Made by a program: the position numbers and the translations under genes. From assembly GCF_023017165.1 (NCBI RefSeq), contig NZ_JALKBW010000001.1:2604001-2668000 (forward strand): 64,000 nt of DNA, in the 5' to 3' direction. Below, in pieces: positions 1 through 9,466 of the stretch; the stretch's first letter is position 1; every line of letters begins with the position of its first letter. A model generated the notes under the pieces. That model made no database searches. It was not told where the DNA came from and was given only the letters and a program-made list of their open reading frames with translations. The stretch comes from Gordonia alkaliphila. Its GTDB lineage: Bacteria > Actinomycetota > Actinomycetes > Mycobacteriales > Mycobacteriaceae.

Positions 1-2
1 TG

Positions 3-809
3 GATCGCGACACCGTCCTGTGCGTCTCGCTGGCCGCGCGGCCGTCGAACATCGGCACCCGCTTCCACAACTACCTGTACAACGCGCTCGGCCTGAACTA
101 CGTCTACAAGGCGTTCGCGCCCACCGACATCGCCGCGGCCGTCGCCGGAATCCGCGGGCTCCCGATCCGCGGCGCCGCCGTCTCCATGCCTTACAAGGAA
201 GCGGTGTTGGAGCTGGTGGATGTGACCGAACCGTCGGCCGCCGCCATCGACTCGGTGAACACCATCGTCAACGAGGCGGGCGTGCTGCACGCCTACAACA
301 CCGATTTCCAGGCGGTCGCCGACCTGCTCGCCGACTCCGATTTCGATCGTTCGTGGTCGGTCGCGGTGGCCGGTAGCGGTGGCATGGCCAAGGCGGTGGT
401 CGCCGCGTTGCGGGAGGCGGGTTTCAGCGAGGTGACGGTGGTGGCGCGGAACACGCAGACCGGTACCGACCTGGCCGGCCGCTACGGCTTCGCCTATCGC
501 AGCGCGCTGGCCGACGACGACCGGCCCGACCTGCTCGTGAACGCCACGCCGATGGGCATGAGCGGCGACGCCGCGGAGCAGCTGCCGTTCCCCACGGCGG
601 TGATCGAGGCGGCCCGCGCCGGCTTCGACGTGGTCGCTCTGCCGCCGGACACTCCGCTGGTGCGTGCACTCCGGGCCGCGGGCAAGCCGGTGATCAGCGG
701 CGACGCGGTGATCGCCGGCCAGGCGGCCGCCCAGTTCGCGCTGTACACCGGGATCACGCCGTCGCCGGAACTGGTCGCCGAGGCGTCGGAGTACTCGCGT
801 CGGTCCTGA
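3..809 (+). CDS. Shikimate 5-dehydrogenase-like protein, 5' partial
   Basis: The frame is open from the window edge, so the N-terminus is missing; about 268 codons remain. The first part resembles the substrate-binding domain of the shikimate dehydrogenase family (SLAARPSN, then GTRFHNYLY, GAAVSMPYKE with the family lysine, and NTIVNE). A Rossmann NADP-binding half follows, with AGSGGMAKAV as the dinucleotide loop and VNATPMGM. The family reduces 3-dehydroshikimate to shikimate, but this type often accompanies a separate aroE, so the true substrate is uncertain. It lies 51 bp upstream of argS on the same strand. Family is secure; exact reaction is inference. Confidence 0.85.
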   Translation, partial: DRDTVLCVSLAARPSNIGTRFHNYLYNALGLNYVYKAFAPTDIAAAVAGIRGLPIRGAAVSMPYKEAVLELVDVTEPSAAAIDSVNTIVNEAGVLHAYNTDFQAVADLLADSDFDRSWSVAVAGSGGMAKAVVAALREAGFSEVTVVARNTQTGTDLAGRYGFAYRSALADDDRPDLLVNATPMGMSGDAAEQLPFPTAVIEAARAGFDVVALPPDTPLVRALRAAGKPVISGDAVIAGQAAAQFALYTGITPSPELVAEASEYSRRS

Positions 810-860
810 TCGGGCATCCGATTGTCGCCGAGCGGGGGGAAAACAATAGGATGGGGAGCC

Positions 861-2513
861 GTGACTCCCACCGATCTGGCAGCTTTGATCCGCACTGCGA
901 CGCTGGCAGTGTTCTCCGCGCGCGAACTGGACGTTTCGCTGATCCCCGACACCGTGGTGGTGGAGCGTCCGCGCAACCCTGAGCACGGCGATTACGCCAC
1001 CAACATCGCGTTGCAGGTGGGCAAGCGTGCCGGTGTGAATCCGCGCGAACTGGCCGGCTGGCTGGTGGAGGAGCTGCGCGCTTCCGACGGCATCGCCGAC
1101 GCCGATCTGGCCGGTCCCGGGTTCGTGAACCTGCGCCTGGCCGCGGCCGCGCAGAACGTCACCGTCGCCACCATCCTGGAGCAGGGCGAGGCCTACGGCC
1201 GCGGCGACGAACTCTCCGACGCCGTGGTGAACCTGGAGTTCGTCTCGGCCAACCCGACCGGGCCCATCCACCTCGGCGGCACCCGCTGGGCGGCCGTCGG
1301 CGACGCACTGGGTCGCGTGCTGGCCGCGCGCGGCGCCGCGGTGACCCGCGAGTACTACTTCAACGACCACGGCGAGCAGATCACCCGCTTCGCTCGGTCC
1401 CTGGAGGCGGCGGCCTCCGGTGCGCCGACCCCCGAGGACGGCTACGCCGGCGACTACATCTCCGAGATCGCCGACCAGGTGATCGCCGCGGTGCCGAACG
1501 TGCTGGAACTGCCCGAGGGCGAGCGCCTGGAGACCTTCCGGTCGATCGGCGTGGACCTGATGTTCACGCACATCAAGACCACCCTGAGTGACTTCGGCAC
1601 CGTCTTCGACGTGTACACGCACGAGAACTCGATGTTCGACCGCGGCCTGGTGGAGGCGGCGATCGCCGAGCTCAAGGCCAGCGACAACCTGTACGAGCAC
1701 GACGGCGCGTGGTGGCTGCGGTCCACCAATTACGGCGACGACAAGGACCGCGTGGTCCTCAAGAGCGACGGCAACGCCGCCTACATCGCCGGCGACATCG
1801 CCTACCTCAAGGACAAGCACGACCGCGGGTTCAACCACCTCATCTACATGCTCGGCGCCGATCACCACGGCTACGTGGTGCGCCTCAAGGCCGCGGCCGC
1901 CGCGCTCGGCTACGACGCCGACCACGTCGAGGTCCTCATCGGGCAGATGGTGAACCTGGTCCGCGACGGCAAGCCGGTCCGGATGAGCAAGCGTGCGGGC
2001 ACCGTCATCACCCTCGACGACCTCGTCGAGGCCGTCGGCGTCGACGCCGCCCGCTACGCGCTGATCCGGTCGTCGATCGACGTCAACATCGACATCGACA
2101 TCGATCTGCTGCGTAAGCAGTCCTCGGACAACCCGGTGTACTACGTGCAGTACGCCCACGCACGGCTGTGCGCGCTGGCCCGCAACGCGGCCGAGCACGG
2201 CCTGCAGGCCGATCAGTCGCACCTGGATCTGCTGGTCGAACCGGCCGAGGGCGAGCTGATCCGCACCCTCGGCGACTTCGGCGAAGTGGTGTCCACCGCG
2301 GCGGAACTGCGTGAGCCGCACCGGATTCCGCGTTACCTGGAGTCGTTGGCCGGCTCGTACCATCGTTTCTACGCGCACTGCCGCGTGCTGCCGCAGGGCG
2401 ACGAGGAGGCCACCGACGTGCACTCCGCGCGCCTGGCACTCTGCGCCGCCACCCGCCAGGTCCTCGCCAACGGTATGGAACTGGTCGGCATCACCGCTCC
2501 GGAACGGATGTAA
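861..2513 (+). CDS. argS: Arginyl-tRNA synthetase
   Basis: This is a 550-residue class I arginyl-tRNA synthetase, which charges tRNA-Arg with arginine in the cytoplasm. The HIGH-type motif is seen as [10 protein letters not shown] near residue 135 and the KMSKS-type loop as VRMSKRAGT near residue 373. The C-terminal helical anticodon-binding domain is present and the protein ends in the usual arginine-tRNA-synthetase tail ([13 protein letters not shown]). I chose the GTG at 861 rather than the ATG at 822, because a GGGGAG ribosome site sits just before it and the length then equals the family's usual 550. lysA follows after 9 bp, so the two are probably cotranscribed. Confidence 0.97.
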   Translation: MTPTDLAALIRTATLAVFSARELDVSLIPDTVVVERPRNPEHGDYATNIALQVGKRAGVNPRELAGWLVEELRASDGIADADLAGPGFVNLRLAAAAQNVTVATILEQGEAYGRGDELSDAVVNLEFVSANPTGPIHLGGTRWAAVGDALGRVLAARGAAVTREYYFNDHGEQITRFARSLEAAASGAPTPEDGYAGDYISEIADQVIAAVPNVLELPEGERLETFRSIGVDLMFTHIKTTLSDFGTVFDVYTHENSMFDRGLVEAAIAELKASDNLYEHDGAWWLRSTNYGDDKDRVVLKSDGNAAYIAGDIAYLKDKHDRGFNHLIYMLGADHHGYVVRLKAAAAALGYDADHVEVLIGQMVNLVRDGKPVRMSKRAGTVITLDDLVEAVGVDAARYALIRSSIDVNIDIDIDLLRKQSSDNPVYYVQYAHARLCALARNAAEHGLQADQSHLDLLVEPAEGELIRTLGDFGEVVSTAAELREPHRIPRYLESLAGSYHRFYAHCRVLPQGDEEATDVHSARLALCAATRQVLANGMELVGITAPERM

Positions 2514-2522
2514 GGGAACTCC

Positions 2523-3944
2523 ATGGCACACCCCGCAGGCCCCCGGCACGCCGAGATCCTCGCTGCTCCGCATCTCGCGGAACGGCCGAGCTCTCCCGAG
2601 GCGATGGCCGAGATCCCCGCAAATGTCTTCCCGCGCAACGCTTCTCGCAACGCCGACGGCGTTCTCGAGATCGCCGGGGTGACCGTCGATCAGCTCGCGC
2701 AGGACTACGGCACCCCGCTGTTCGTGTACGACGAGGCCGACTTCCGCTCGCGCTGCGCCGACATGCAGGCCGCATTCGGTCCGTACGGCCGCGTGCACTA
2801 CGCGTCGAAGGCCTTCCTCTCGGTGCAGGTCGCCAAGTGGGTGCAGTCCGAGGGGCTGTCCCTGGACGTGTGCACCGGCGACGAACTGGCCATCGCGCTG
2901 CACGCCGGCTTCCCGGCCGAGCACATCGCGCTGCACGGCAACAACAAGAGCGAGGCCGAGCTCGACGCGGCGCTGGCCGCCGGCGTCGGCCACATCATCC
3001 TCGATTCGATGATCGAGATCGAGCGCCTCGATCGGCTCGCCGGCGAGCGCGGCGTGGTGGCCGAGGTGCTGGTGCGCGTGACGCCCGGCGTCGAGGCGCA
3101 CACCCACGAGTTCATCTCCACCGCGCACGAGGACCAGAAGTTCGGCTTCGCGCTGGCCGGCGGCGTGGCGATGGACGCGATCCGCGCTGTCTTCGCCACC
3201 GAGAACCTGCGCCTGGTGGGTCTGCACAGCCACATCGGCTCGCAGATCTTCGAGATCGACGGCTTCGAGCTGGCCGCGCAGCGGGTGCTGTCGCTGCTGG
3301 CCGAGGTGGTCGCCGAGTTCGGCGTCGAGAAGACCAGCCAGATCCGAGTGCTGGATCTCGGCGGGGGACTGGGCATCGCCTACGTCCCGAGCGACGATCC
3401 GCCGCCGGTCAAGATCCTCGCCGACGCGCTGGCCGCCATCGTCGAACGCGAATCCACGCGCCTGGGGCTGCCGATGCCGCTGATCGCCGTCGAACCGGGC
3501 CGCGCCATCGCCGGACCGGCAGGCATCACCCTGTACCGCGTCGGCACCATCAAGGACGTGGCCCTCGACGGCAAGACCGTGCGCCGTTACGTCTCCGTCG
3601 ACGGCGGCATGAGCGACAACATCCGCACCGTGCTGTACGACGCCGAGTACGACGTCCGTCTGGCCTCGCGCGAGTCGACGGCCAGCGCCGTGGTCTGCCG
3701 CGTGGTGGGCAAGCACTGCGAGAGCGGCGACATCGTGATCCGCGACTGCTGGTTGCCCGAGGACCTGGCGCCCGGCGATCTGCTCGCGGTGGGCGCGACC
3801 GGCGCGTATTGCTATTCGATGTCGAGTCGATACAACATGGCGCCGCGACCGGCCGTGGTCGCGGTGAACGAGGGCACCTCGCGCGCGATCCTGCGCCGGG
3901 AGAGTGTCGAGGACTTCCTGAGCCTGGAGGTAGGCAATGAGTGA
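2523..3944 (+). CDS. lysA: Diaminopimelate decarboxylase
   Basis: LysA is a fold-type III PLP enzyme that decarboxylates meso-diaminopimelate to L-lysine, the last step of lysine synthesis. The PLP lysine is Lys96 in HYASKAF. HSHIGSQ (about 236) and DLGGGLGI (about 280) bind the cofactor phosphate, and CESGD at about 399 supplies the active-site cysteine from the partner subunit of the dimer. At 473 residues it has the length expected of actinobacterial LysA, including a short N-terminal extension. The ATG follows a GGGAA ribosome site. Its end overlaps the start of hom by 8 bp, so lysine and threonine branches of the aspartate pathway are coupled. Confidence 0.97.
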   Translation: MAHPAGPRHAEILAAPHLAERPSSPEAMAEIPANVFPRNASRNADGVLEIAGVTVDQLAQDYGTPLFVYDEADFRSRCADMQAAFGPYGRVHYASKAFLSVQVAKWVQSEGLSLDVCTGDELAIALHAGFPAEHIALHGNNKSEAELDAALAAGVGHIILDSMIEIERLDRLAGERGVVAEVLVRVTPGVEAHTHEFISTAHEDQKFGFALAGGVAMDAIRAVFATENLRLVGLHSHIGSQIFEIDGFELAAQRVLSLLAEVVAEFGVEKTSQIRVLDLGGGLGIAYVPSDDPPPVKILADALAAIVERESTRLGLPMPLIAVEPGRAIAGPAGITLYRVGTIKDVALDGKTVRRYVSVDGGMSDNIRTVLYDAEYDVRLASRESTASAVVCRVVGKHCESGDIVIRDCWLPEDLAPGDLLAVGATGAYCYSMSSRYNMAPRPAVVAVNEGTSRAILRRESVEDFLSLEVGNE

Positions 3945-5250
3945 CAGCGGCGCACGCCCGATCGGCGTAGCGGTTCTGGGCATGGGCAACGTGGGTGCCG
4001 AGGTGGTGCGCATCCTCACCGAGAGTTCCGGCGACATCCGCTCCCGCGTCGGCGCCCCGGTGCAGGTGCGCGGCGTCGCGGTGCGCGACGCGGCCAAGGC
4101 GCGTCCGGGTATCGATCCGGCACTGCTGACCACCGATCCGGCGGCCCTGGTGGCCCGCGACGACGTCGACATCGTCGTGGAGCTGGTCGGCGGCATCGAG
4201 CCGGCCCGCACGCTGATCCGCGCCGCCCTCGAAGCAGGCAAGTCGGTGATCACCGCCAACAAGGCGCTGATGGCCGTGCACGCCGGGGAACTCTCCGAGG
4301 CTGCCGCCCGGCACCGGGTGGACCTGTACTTCGAAGCCGCGGTGGCCGGTGCGATCCCGGTGATCCGCCCGCTCACGCAATCGCTGGCCGGTGATTCGGT
4401 GAACCGCGTGGCCGGCATCGTCAACGGCACCACCAACTTCATCCTGTCCGAGATGGCCGAGACCGGCGCCGACTACGACGAGGTGCTCGCCGAGGCCGGA
4501 CGTCTGGGCTACGCCGAGGCCGATCCGACCGCCGACGTGGAGGGCTACGACGCCGCCGCGAAGGCCGCGATCCTCGCGTCGATCGCCTTCCACACCCGGG
4601 TCACGGCCGACGACGTGTACCGCGAGGGCATCACCGCGATCAAGCCCGCCGACCTGGAAGCCGCCGCCCAGTTCGACTGCACCGTCAAGCTGCTCGCCAT
4701 CTGCGAGCGGATGACCGACGCCGACGGCACCGAGCGGATCTCGGCCCGCGTCTACCCGGCGCTGATCCCGAACGAGCACCCGCTGGCCACCGTCAACGGC
4801 GCGTTCAACGCCGTGGTGGTGGAGTCGGCGAACGCCGGCCGCCTGATGTTCTACGGCCAGGGCGCCGGTGGCGCGCCGACCGCCGCCGCCGTGATGGGCG
4901 ATCTGGTGATGGCCGCGCGCAACCGCGTCAACGGCGGCCGCGGACCGCTGGAATCGACCTACGCCTCGCTGCCGATCGCGTCGATCGACGAGGCGCAGAC
5001 GCGCTACTACGTGTCGATGCGCGTCGCCGACCGGCCGGGCGTGCTGGCGCAGGTCGCCGGCGAGTTCGCCAAGCAGGGCGTCAGCATCTCGGCCGTGCGC
5101 CAGGAGGGCGCCGGCGAAGACGCGCGCCTGATCGTCGTCACGCATCGCGCCACCGACCGCGCACAGTCGGAAACTGTTGCCGCACTTGAAGAAATGGACT
5201 CCGTCATCAAGGTGTCCAGCGTGCTCCGCCTGGAGGGAACCAATGACTAA
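3937..5250 (+). CDS. hom: Homoserine dehydrogenase
   Basis: This 437-residue enzyme reduces aspartate semialdehyde to homoserine, the entry to threonine and methionine. The N-terminal Rossmann loop reads VLGMGNVG (about residue 11). The catalytic domain carries NGTTNFIL and the [19 protein letters not shown] stretch with the catalytic acid and lysine. The C-terminal 80 residues form an ACT domain ([12 protein letters not shown]), the usual site of threonine feedback control. It overlaps lysA by 8 bp and thrC by 8 bp. A GGAGG-type ribosome site for Hom lies inside lysA. Confidence 0.97.
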   Translation: MSDSGARPIGVAVLGMGNVGAEVVRILTESSGDIRSRVGAPVQVRGVAVRDAAKARPGIDPALLTTDPAALVARDDVDIVVELVGGIEPARTLIRAALEAGKSVITANKALMAVHAGELSEAAARHRVDLYFEAAVAGAIPVIRPLTQSLAGDSVNRVAGIVNGTTNFILSEMAETGADYDEVLAEAGRLGYAEADPTADVEGYDAAAKAAILASIAFHTRVTADDVYREGITAIKPADLEAAAQFDCTVKLLAICERMTDADGTERISARVYPALIPNEHPLATVNGAFNAVVVESANAGRLMFYGQGAGGAPTAAAVMGDLVMAARNRVNGGRGPLESTYASLPIASIDEAQTRYYVSMRVADRPGVLAQVAGEFAKQGVSISAVRQEGAGEDARLIVVTHRATDRAQSETVAALEEMDSVIKVSSVLRLEGTND

Positions 5251-6328
5251 GCAGACCCACGACCCCGTGCACCGCGGCTGGCCCGGCCTCATCGAGGCCT
5301 ACCGCGATCGAATGCCGGTCGGCGACGACTGGGAGATCGTGACCCTCCTCGAGGGCGGCACCCCGCTGATCCACGCGCCGTACCTGGGCGAACTCACCGG
5401 GTGCGAGGTGTACCTGAAGGTGGAGGGCCTCAACCCGACCGGTTCGTTCAAGGACCGCGGCATGACGATGGCGGTCACCACGGCCGTCAACAACGGCAAG
5501 CGCGCCGTGCTGTGCGCCTCCACCGGCAACACGTCGGCCTCGGCCGCCGCGTACGCCACCCGCGCGGGCATCACTAGCGCCGTGCTGATCCCCGAGGGCA
5601 AGATCGCCATGGGCAAGCTCGCGCAGGCCGTGATGCACGGCGCCAAGGTGATCCAGGTGCAGGGCAACTTCGACGACTGCCTGGAGCTGGCCCGCAAGGT
5701 AACCTCCGAGTTCGACGAGATCGAACTGGTGAACTCGGTGAACCCGGCCCGCATCGAGGGCCAGAAGACCGCTTCCTTCGAGATCGTCGACGTCCTGGGC
5801 CGCGCCCCCGACGTGCACGCGCTCCCGGTCGGCAACGCGGGCAACATCACCGCGTACTGGAAGGGCTACCGCGAGTACCACGCCGACGGCATCATCGACT
5901 CCCTGCCGCGCATGCTCGGCGTGCAGGCCGCCGGTGCCGCCCCGCTGGTCCTCGGCCATCCGGTGAGCGACCCGGAGACCATCGCCACCGCCATCCGCAT
6001 CGGTGCGCCGGCCAGCTGGAACCAGGCCGTCGCCGCCAAGGAGGAGTCGAACGGCCAGTTCCGCGCCGCCACCGACGAGAAGCTGCTCGAGGCCTACCGT
6101 CTGCTCGCGGGCAAGGTCGGCGTCTTCGTGGAGCCGGCTTCGGCCGCCAGCGTCGCCGGTCTGTTGGCCGCGCACGCCGAAGGCTGGGTCAAGCCGGGCT
6201 CGCTCGTGGTGTGCACGGTGACCGGCAACGGACTGAAGGACCCGGACACGGCGCTCAAGGACATGCCGCAGGTGCAGGCGATTCAGGTGGATCCGGTCGC
6301 CGTCGCCAGCGCCCTCGGTGTGGGGTAG
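5243..6328 (+). CDS. thrC: Threonine synthase
   Basis: A 361-residue PLP enzyme that converts O-phosphohomoserine to threonine. The PLP lysine is Lys70 in GSFKDRGMT; the phosphate loop is [10 protein letters not shown]. Length matches the short actinobacterial threonine synthase class. The start is the ATG at 5243, preceded by TGGAGGGA and overlapping the hom stop; an upstream in-frame codon at 5177 would extend the protein into hom and is rejected. With hom and thrB it completes homoserine-to-threonine conversion. Confidence 0.97.
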   Translation: MTKQTHDPVHRGWPGLIEAYRDRMPVGDDWEIVTLLEGGTPLIHAPYLGELTGCEVYLKVEGLNPTGSFKDRGMTMAVTTAVNNGKRAVLCASTGNTSASAAAYATRAGITSAVLIPEGKIAMGKLAQAVMHGAKVIQVQGNFDDCLELARKVTSEFDEIELVNSVNPARIEGQKTASFEIVDVLGRAPDVHALPVGNAGNITAYWKGYREYHADGIIDSLPRMLGVQAAGAAPLVLGHPVSDPETIATAIRIGAPASWNQAVAAKEESNGQFRAATDEKLLEAYRLLAGKVGVFVEPASAASVAGLLAAHAEGWVKPGSLVVCTVTGNGLKDPDTALKDMPQVQAIQVDPVAVASALGVG

Positions 6329-6337
6329 ACGCCGCCG

Positions 6338-7294
6338 ATGAGTGCTTCTCCCGCGATCCGGGCCGGCGCACCGGACACCGATCTGGCGTTGGCCGCCGGT
6401 CTGCGCGTGCGTGTGCGCGTGCCCGCGTCGTCGGCCAACCTGGGTCCCGGCTTCGACTGTCTCGGTCTGGCCCTGGGCATCTACGACGAGGTCACGGTGG
6501 AGACCACCGACGACGGCGTGGTGGTGAACGTGTCCGGTGCGGCGGCCGATCAGGTGCCGCGCGACGGCAGCCACCTGGTGGCCCGGGCCGTGGCGCGCGG
6601 ACTGGAGTTCGCCGGCGTCTCGGCGGCCGGACTGCACCTGACGTGCGTCAATGTGATTCCCCATTCGCGGGGCCTCGGGTCGTCAGCCGCAGCGGTGGTC
6701 GGGGGACTGGCCGCCGCATCGGCACTGATCGCGGCGGATGGACGACGACCCGGACTCACCGACGCAGAACTGGTGCAGCTCTCCGGCGAGTTCGAAGGCC
6801 ATCCCGACAATGCCGCGGCCAGCGTGCTCGGCGGCGGCGTGGTCACCTGGATGACCGAGGACGGCGGCTACTTCGCGCGTCGGGTCGACACGCATCCCGC
6901 GGTGGTGGCGACGGCGTTCGTGCCGGAGTTCGAATCGTCGACGACGGTGACCCGCGGCCTGCTGCCCGACGACGTGCCGCGCGCCGACGCGGTTTTCAAC
7001 GTCAGCCGCGCGGCCTTGGCCGTGGTGGCGCTCACCGACGATCCGGATCTGCTGTTCGCGGCCACCGAAGACCGCCTCCACCAGGACTATCGCGCTCCGG
7101 CCCTGCCGCACACGCATGCGTTGGTCACCGCGCTACGGGCCCGCGGTCATGCCGCGACGGTGTCCGGTGCGGGCCCCGCGGTGCTGGTGCTGGGGACCGC
7201 CGAGCTGGATGCCGACGACGCAGCGGTGGCCGCCGAGCACGGGTTCGTCATGACGCCGCTGCTGATCGGCGAGGGTGTGTCGACGCTGCCCTGA
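6338..7294 (+). CDS. thrB: Homoserine kinase
   Basis: A 318-residue GHMP-family kinase that phosphorylates homoserine with ATP, making the substrate of ThrC. The first GHMP motif is [16 protein letters not shown] near residue 28 and the ATP loop is [10 protein letters not shown] near residue 112. A third motif, [11 protein letters not shown], lies near the C-terminus. An acidic 20-residue N-terminal extension precedes the fold. It starts 9 bp after thrC and is the last gene of the lysA-hom-thrC-thrB run before a 213-bp gap ahead of rho. Confidence 0.96.
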   Translation: MSASPAIRAGAPDTDLALAAGLRVRVRVPASSANLGPGFDCLGLALGIYDEVTVETTDDGVVVNVSGAAADQVPRDGSHLVARAVARGLEFAGVSAAGLHLTCVNVIPHSRGLGSSAAAVVGGLAAASALIAADGRRPGLTDAELVQLSGEFEGHPDNAAASVLGGGVVTWMTEDGGYFARRVDTHPAVVATAFVPEFESSTTVTRGLLPDDVPRADAVFNVSRAALAVVALTDDPDLLFAATEDRLHQDYRAPALPHTHALVTALRARGHAATVSGAGPAVLVLGTAELDADDAAVAAEHGFVMTPLLIGEGVSTLP

Positions 7295-7303
7295 CGTCGA
7301 TGG

Positions 7304-7312
7304 TGCTACACT
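7304..7312 (+). promoter_or_regulatory. Possible extended -10 element of the rho promoter
   Basis: TGCTACACT 10 bp after thrB matches an extended -10 (TGN then TACACT). No good -35 hexamer stands 16-18 bp upstream, as expected when TGN is present. It would give rho a leader of about 185 nt. Assignment is by sequence match only. Confidence 0.35.
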
Positions 7313-7423
7313 GGGGCCGTTCCGCCGCGCAGAATTTCGCGCTCGCTTCTTCACGAGTCACCGGCGCGGCCGTCCTTTCTCTCGGAAACACGCCGTTGAC
7401 GTACGGGACCGGTCGCATCTTCT

Positions 7424-7480
7424 CGCCGCGGCAGAGCATCGAGAACCTCCATACCACTGCTTCCAGTGGGCCCCGCGGCG
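7424..7480 (+). other. Structured leader just upstream of rho
   Basis: An 8-bp perfect stem (CGCCGCGG at 7424-7431 with CCGCGGCG at 7473-7480) encloses a second perfect hairpin, CCACTG-CTTC-CAGTGG at 7454-7469. It ends 15 nt before the GAAAGGA ribosome site of rho. rho genes are often autoregulated through their leaders; that role here is inference. Confidence 0.45.
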
Positions 7481-7507
7481 TCTGCCGTAGGGAACGAAAG
7501 GATATCC

Positions 7508-9433
7508 GTGACCGATACGGACCTGAGCACCCCCGCCGCCGCCCCGCGTGGTCTGAGCTCCATGCTGCTGCCGCAGCTGCGCGGTCTGGCCGGTGAGCTG
7601 GGCATCAAAGGCACCTCGGGCATGCGCAAGGGCGATCTGATTGACGCCATCCGCACCCACCAGAGCGGTGGCGCGGCGCGCAAGGCCGCGGCCCCCGCCG
7701 CCGAGCCGCCCAAGGCCGAGGCGCCCAAGACCGAGGCGCCCAAGACCGAGGCGCCCAAGGCTGACGCCCCGAAGGCCGAGGCCCCGCAGGCGGACGCCCC
7801 GAAGACCGAGGCCCGCAAGACCGAGGCCCCGCAGGCAGACGCTCCTCAGAGTGATGCACCCAAGAACGACGCACCCAAGAACGATGCACCCAAGAGCGAC
7901 GCCCCGACCGGCGAGCGTCGCGGCAGGGGCGACGGCGCCGACCAGGGCGAACAGTCCTCCGAGGGCGGCCGCAACCGGCGCAACCGGAACGACCGCAACC
8001 AGGGCGACCGCAACCAGGGCGACCGGAACTCGGGTGACAAGAACGCCGGCGACAAGAGCCAGGGCGAGCAGCAGGGCAACCGCAACCGTGGCCAGCAGAA
8101 TCAGGGCCAGCAGAACCAGGGCGGGCAGCAGCACCAGCAGCGCAACCAGGATCAGCACTCCGACGACGACGGCGAAGGCGGCGGTCGTCGCCGCGGCCGT
8201 CGCGTGCGCGAGCGCAACCGTCGCGGCCGCGATCGCGGTGGCGACCAGGGTGAGCCGCAGCTGAACGAGGGCGACGTCGTCGCACCCGTCGCCGGCATCC
8301 TCGACGTGCTCGACAACTACGCTTTCGTCCGGACCTCCGGTTACCTGCCCGGACCGAACGACGTCTATGTGTCGATGAACATGGTCCGCCGCTACGGACT
8401 GCGCCGCGGCGACGCGATCACCGGTGCGGTGAAGGTGCCGCGCGAGGGCACTGACCAGCAGCAGCAGGGCAACCAGCGGCAGAAGTTCAACCCGATGGTG
8501 CGGCTGGACACGGTCAACGGCGGCGAGCCGGACCAGGCCCGCAAGCGCCCGGACTTCGCCAAGCTCACCCCGCTGTACCCGAACGAGCGGCTGCGTCTGG
8601 AGACCACGCCGGAGCGTCTGTCGACCCGCGTGATCGACCTGATCATGCCGATCGGCAAGGGGCAGCGCGCGCTGATCGTCTCGCCGCCCAAGGCCGGTAA
8701 GACCACCATCCTGCAGGACATCGCCAACGCAATCACCACCAACAATCCCGAATGCCACCTCATGGTGGTGCTGGTGGACGAGCGGCCCGAAGAGGTCACC
8801 GACATGCAGCGCTCGGTGAAGGGCGAGGTCATCGCCTCCACCTTCGACCGGCCGCCGTCCGATCACACCACCGTCGCCGAACTGGCCATCGAGCGCGCCA
8901 AGCGCCTGGTGGAGCAGGGCAAGGACGTCGTGGTGCTGCTCGACTCGATCACCCGCCTCGGTCGCGCCTACAACAACGCCTCCCCGGCGTCGGGCCGCAT
9001 CCTGTCCGGCGGTGTGGATTCGACGGCGCTGTACCCGCCGAAGCGTTTCCTGGGCGCCGCCCGCAACATCGAGAACGGCGGGTCGCTGACCATCATCGCC
9101 ACCGCGATGGTCGAGACCGGCTCCACCGGCGACACGGTGATCTTCGAGGAGTTCAAGGGCACCGGCAACGCCGAGCTCAAGCTCGACCGCAAGATCTCTG
9201 AGCGGCGCATCTTCCCGGCCGTCGACGTGAACCCGTCGGGTACGCGTAAGGACGAGCTGCTGCTCTCGCCCGAGGAGTTCTCGATCATGCACAAGCTGCG
9301 TCGTCTCCTGAGCGGCCTGGACAGCCAGCAGGCCATCGACCTGCTGCTGTCGCAGCTGAAGAAGACGCGCAACAACGTCGAGTTCCTCATGCAGGTGCAG
9401 AAGACCGCACCCGGATCCCTCGATCAGGACTAG
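7508..9433 (+). CDS. rho: Transcription termination factor Rho
   Basis: Rho is the hexameric RNA helicase that ends transcription of untranslated RNA. This copy has 641 residues. Residues about 15-55 form the Rho N-terminal SAP-like domain (LPQLRGLAGELGIKG). Residues 60-250 are a disordered insert: first an Ala-Pro-Lys-Glu/Asp repeat, then an Asn/Gln/Arg/Gly-rich part. The RNA-binding cold-shock domain follows (GILDVLDNYAFVRT). The ATPase core has Walker A SPPKAGKTT (about 393) and Walker B VVVLLDSITRLGR (about 476). Large inserts are typical of actinobacterial Rho. The start is GTG at 7508 after GAAAGGA; the GTG at 7466 lies inside a hairpin. Confidence 0.97.
   Translation: MTDTDLSTPAAAPRGLSSMLLPQLRGLAGELGIKGTSGMRKGDLIDAIRTHQSGGAARKAAAPAAEPPKAEAPKTEAPKTEAPKADAPKAEAPQADAPKTEARKTEAPQADAPQSDAPKNDAPKNDAPKSDAPTGERRGRGDGADQGEQSSEGGRNRRNRNDRNQGDRNQGDRNSGDKNAGDKSQGEQQGNRNRGQQNQGQQNQGGQQHQQRNQDQHSDDDGEGGGRRRGRRVRERNRRGRDRGGDQGEPQLNEGDVVAPVAGILDVLDNYAFVRTSGYLPGPNDVYVSMNMVRRYGLRRGDAITGAVKVPREGTDQQQQGNQRQKFNPMVRLDTVNGGEPDQARKRPDFAKLTPLYPNERLRLETTPERLSTRVIDLIMPIGKGQRALIVSPPKAGKTTILQDIANAITTNNPECHLMVVLVDERPEEVTDMQRSVKGEVIASTFDRPPSDHTTVAELAIERAKRLVEQGKDVVVLLDSITRLGRAYNNASPASGRILSGGVDSTALYPPKRFLGAARNIENGGSLTIIATAMVETGSTGDTVIFEEFKGTGNAELKLDRKISERRIFPAVDVNPSGTRKDELLLSPEEFSIMHKLRRLLSGLDSQQAIDLLLSQLKKTRNNVEFLMQVQKTAPGSLDQD
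7700..7908 (+). repeat. Degenerate tandem repeat in rho (Ala-Pro-Lys/Gln-acid-Ala)
   Basis: About a dozen copies of a 15-bp unit encode variants of APKTE and APKAD, drifting to APQSD and APKND. The units keep frame and all encode low-complexity, lysine-rich sequence, so this is protein-level repetition rather than a non-coding array. Confidence 0.8.
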
Positions 9434-9466
9434 TACCGACCAGGACTAGTCCGGTACAGGACTAGT
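9425..9466. repeat. Three 16-bp-spaced CAGGACTAGT repeats across two convergent stop codons
   Basis: CAGGACTAGT occurs at 9425-9434, 9441-9450 and 9457-9466, period exactly 16 bp. The first copy contains the TAG stop of rho; the third contains the TAG stop of the leftward flavoprotein gene, because ACTAGT is a palindrome. No strong terminator hairpin is seen in the 28-bp gap. Confidence 0.8.

Noticed and set aside
3550..6664. Long leftward frames opposite lysA, hom and thrC
   Set aside because: Antisense shadows with Arg/Gly/His-rich translation; the rightward genes are complete and overlapping.
6211..7596. 461-codon rightward frame across thrC end, thrB and rho leader
   Set aside because: Out-of-frame shadow of thrB, arginine-rich, no motif.
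7700..8160. CRISPR-like array
   Set aside because: The repeats lie inside rho, keep the reading frame and have no unique spacers.
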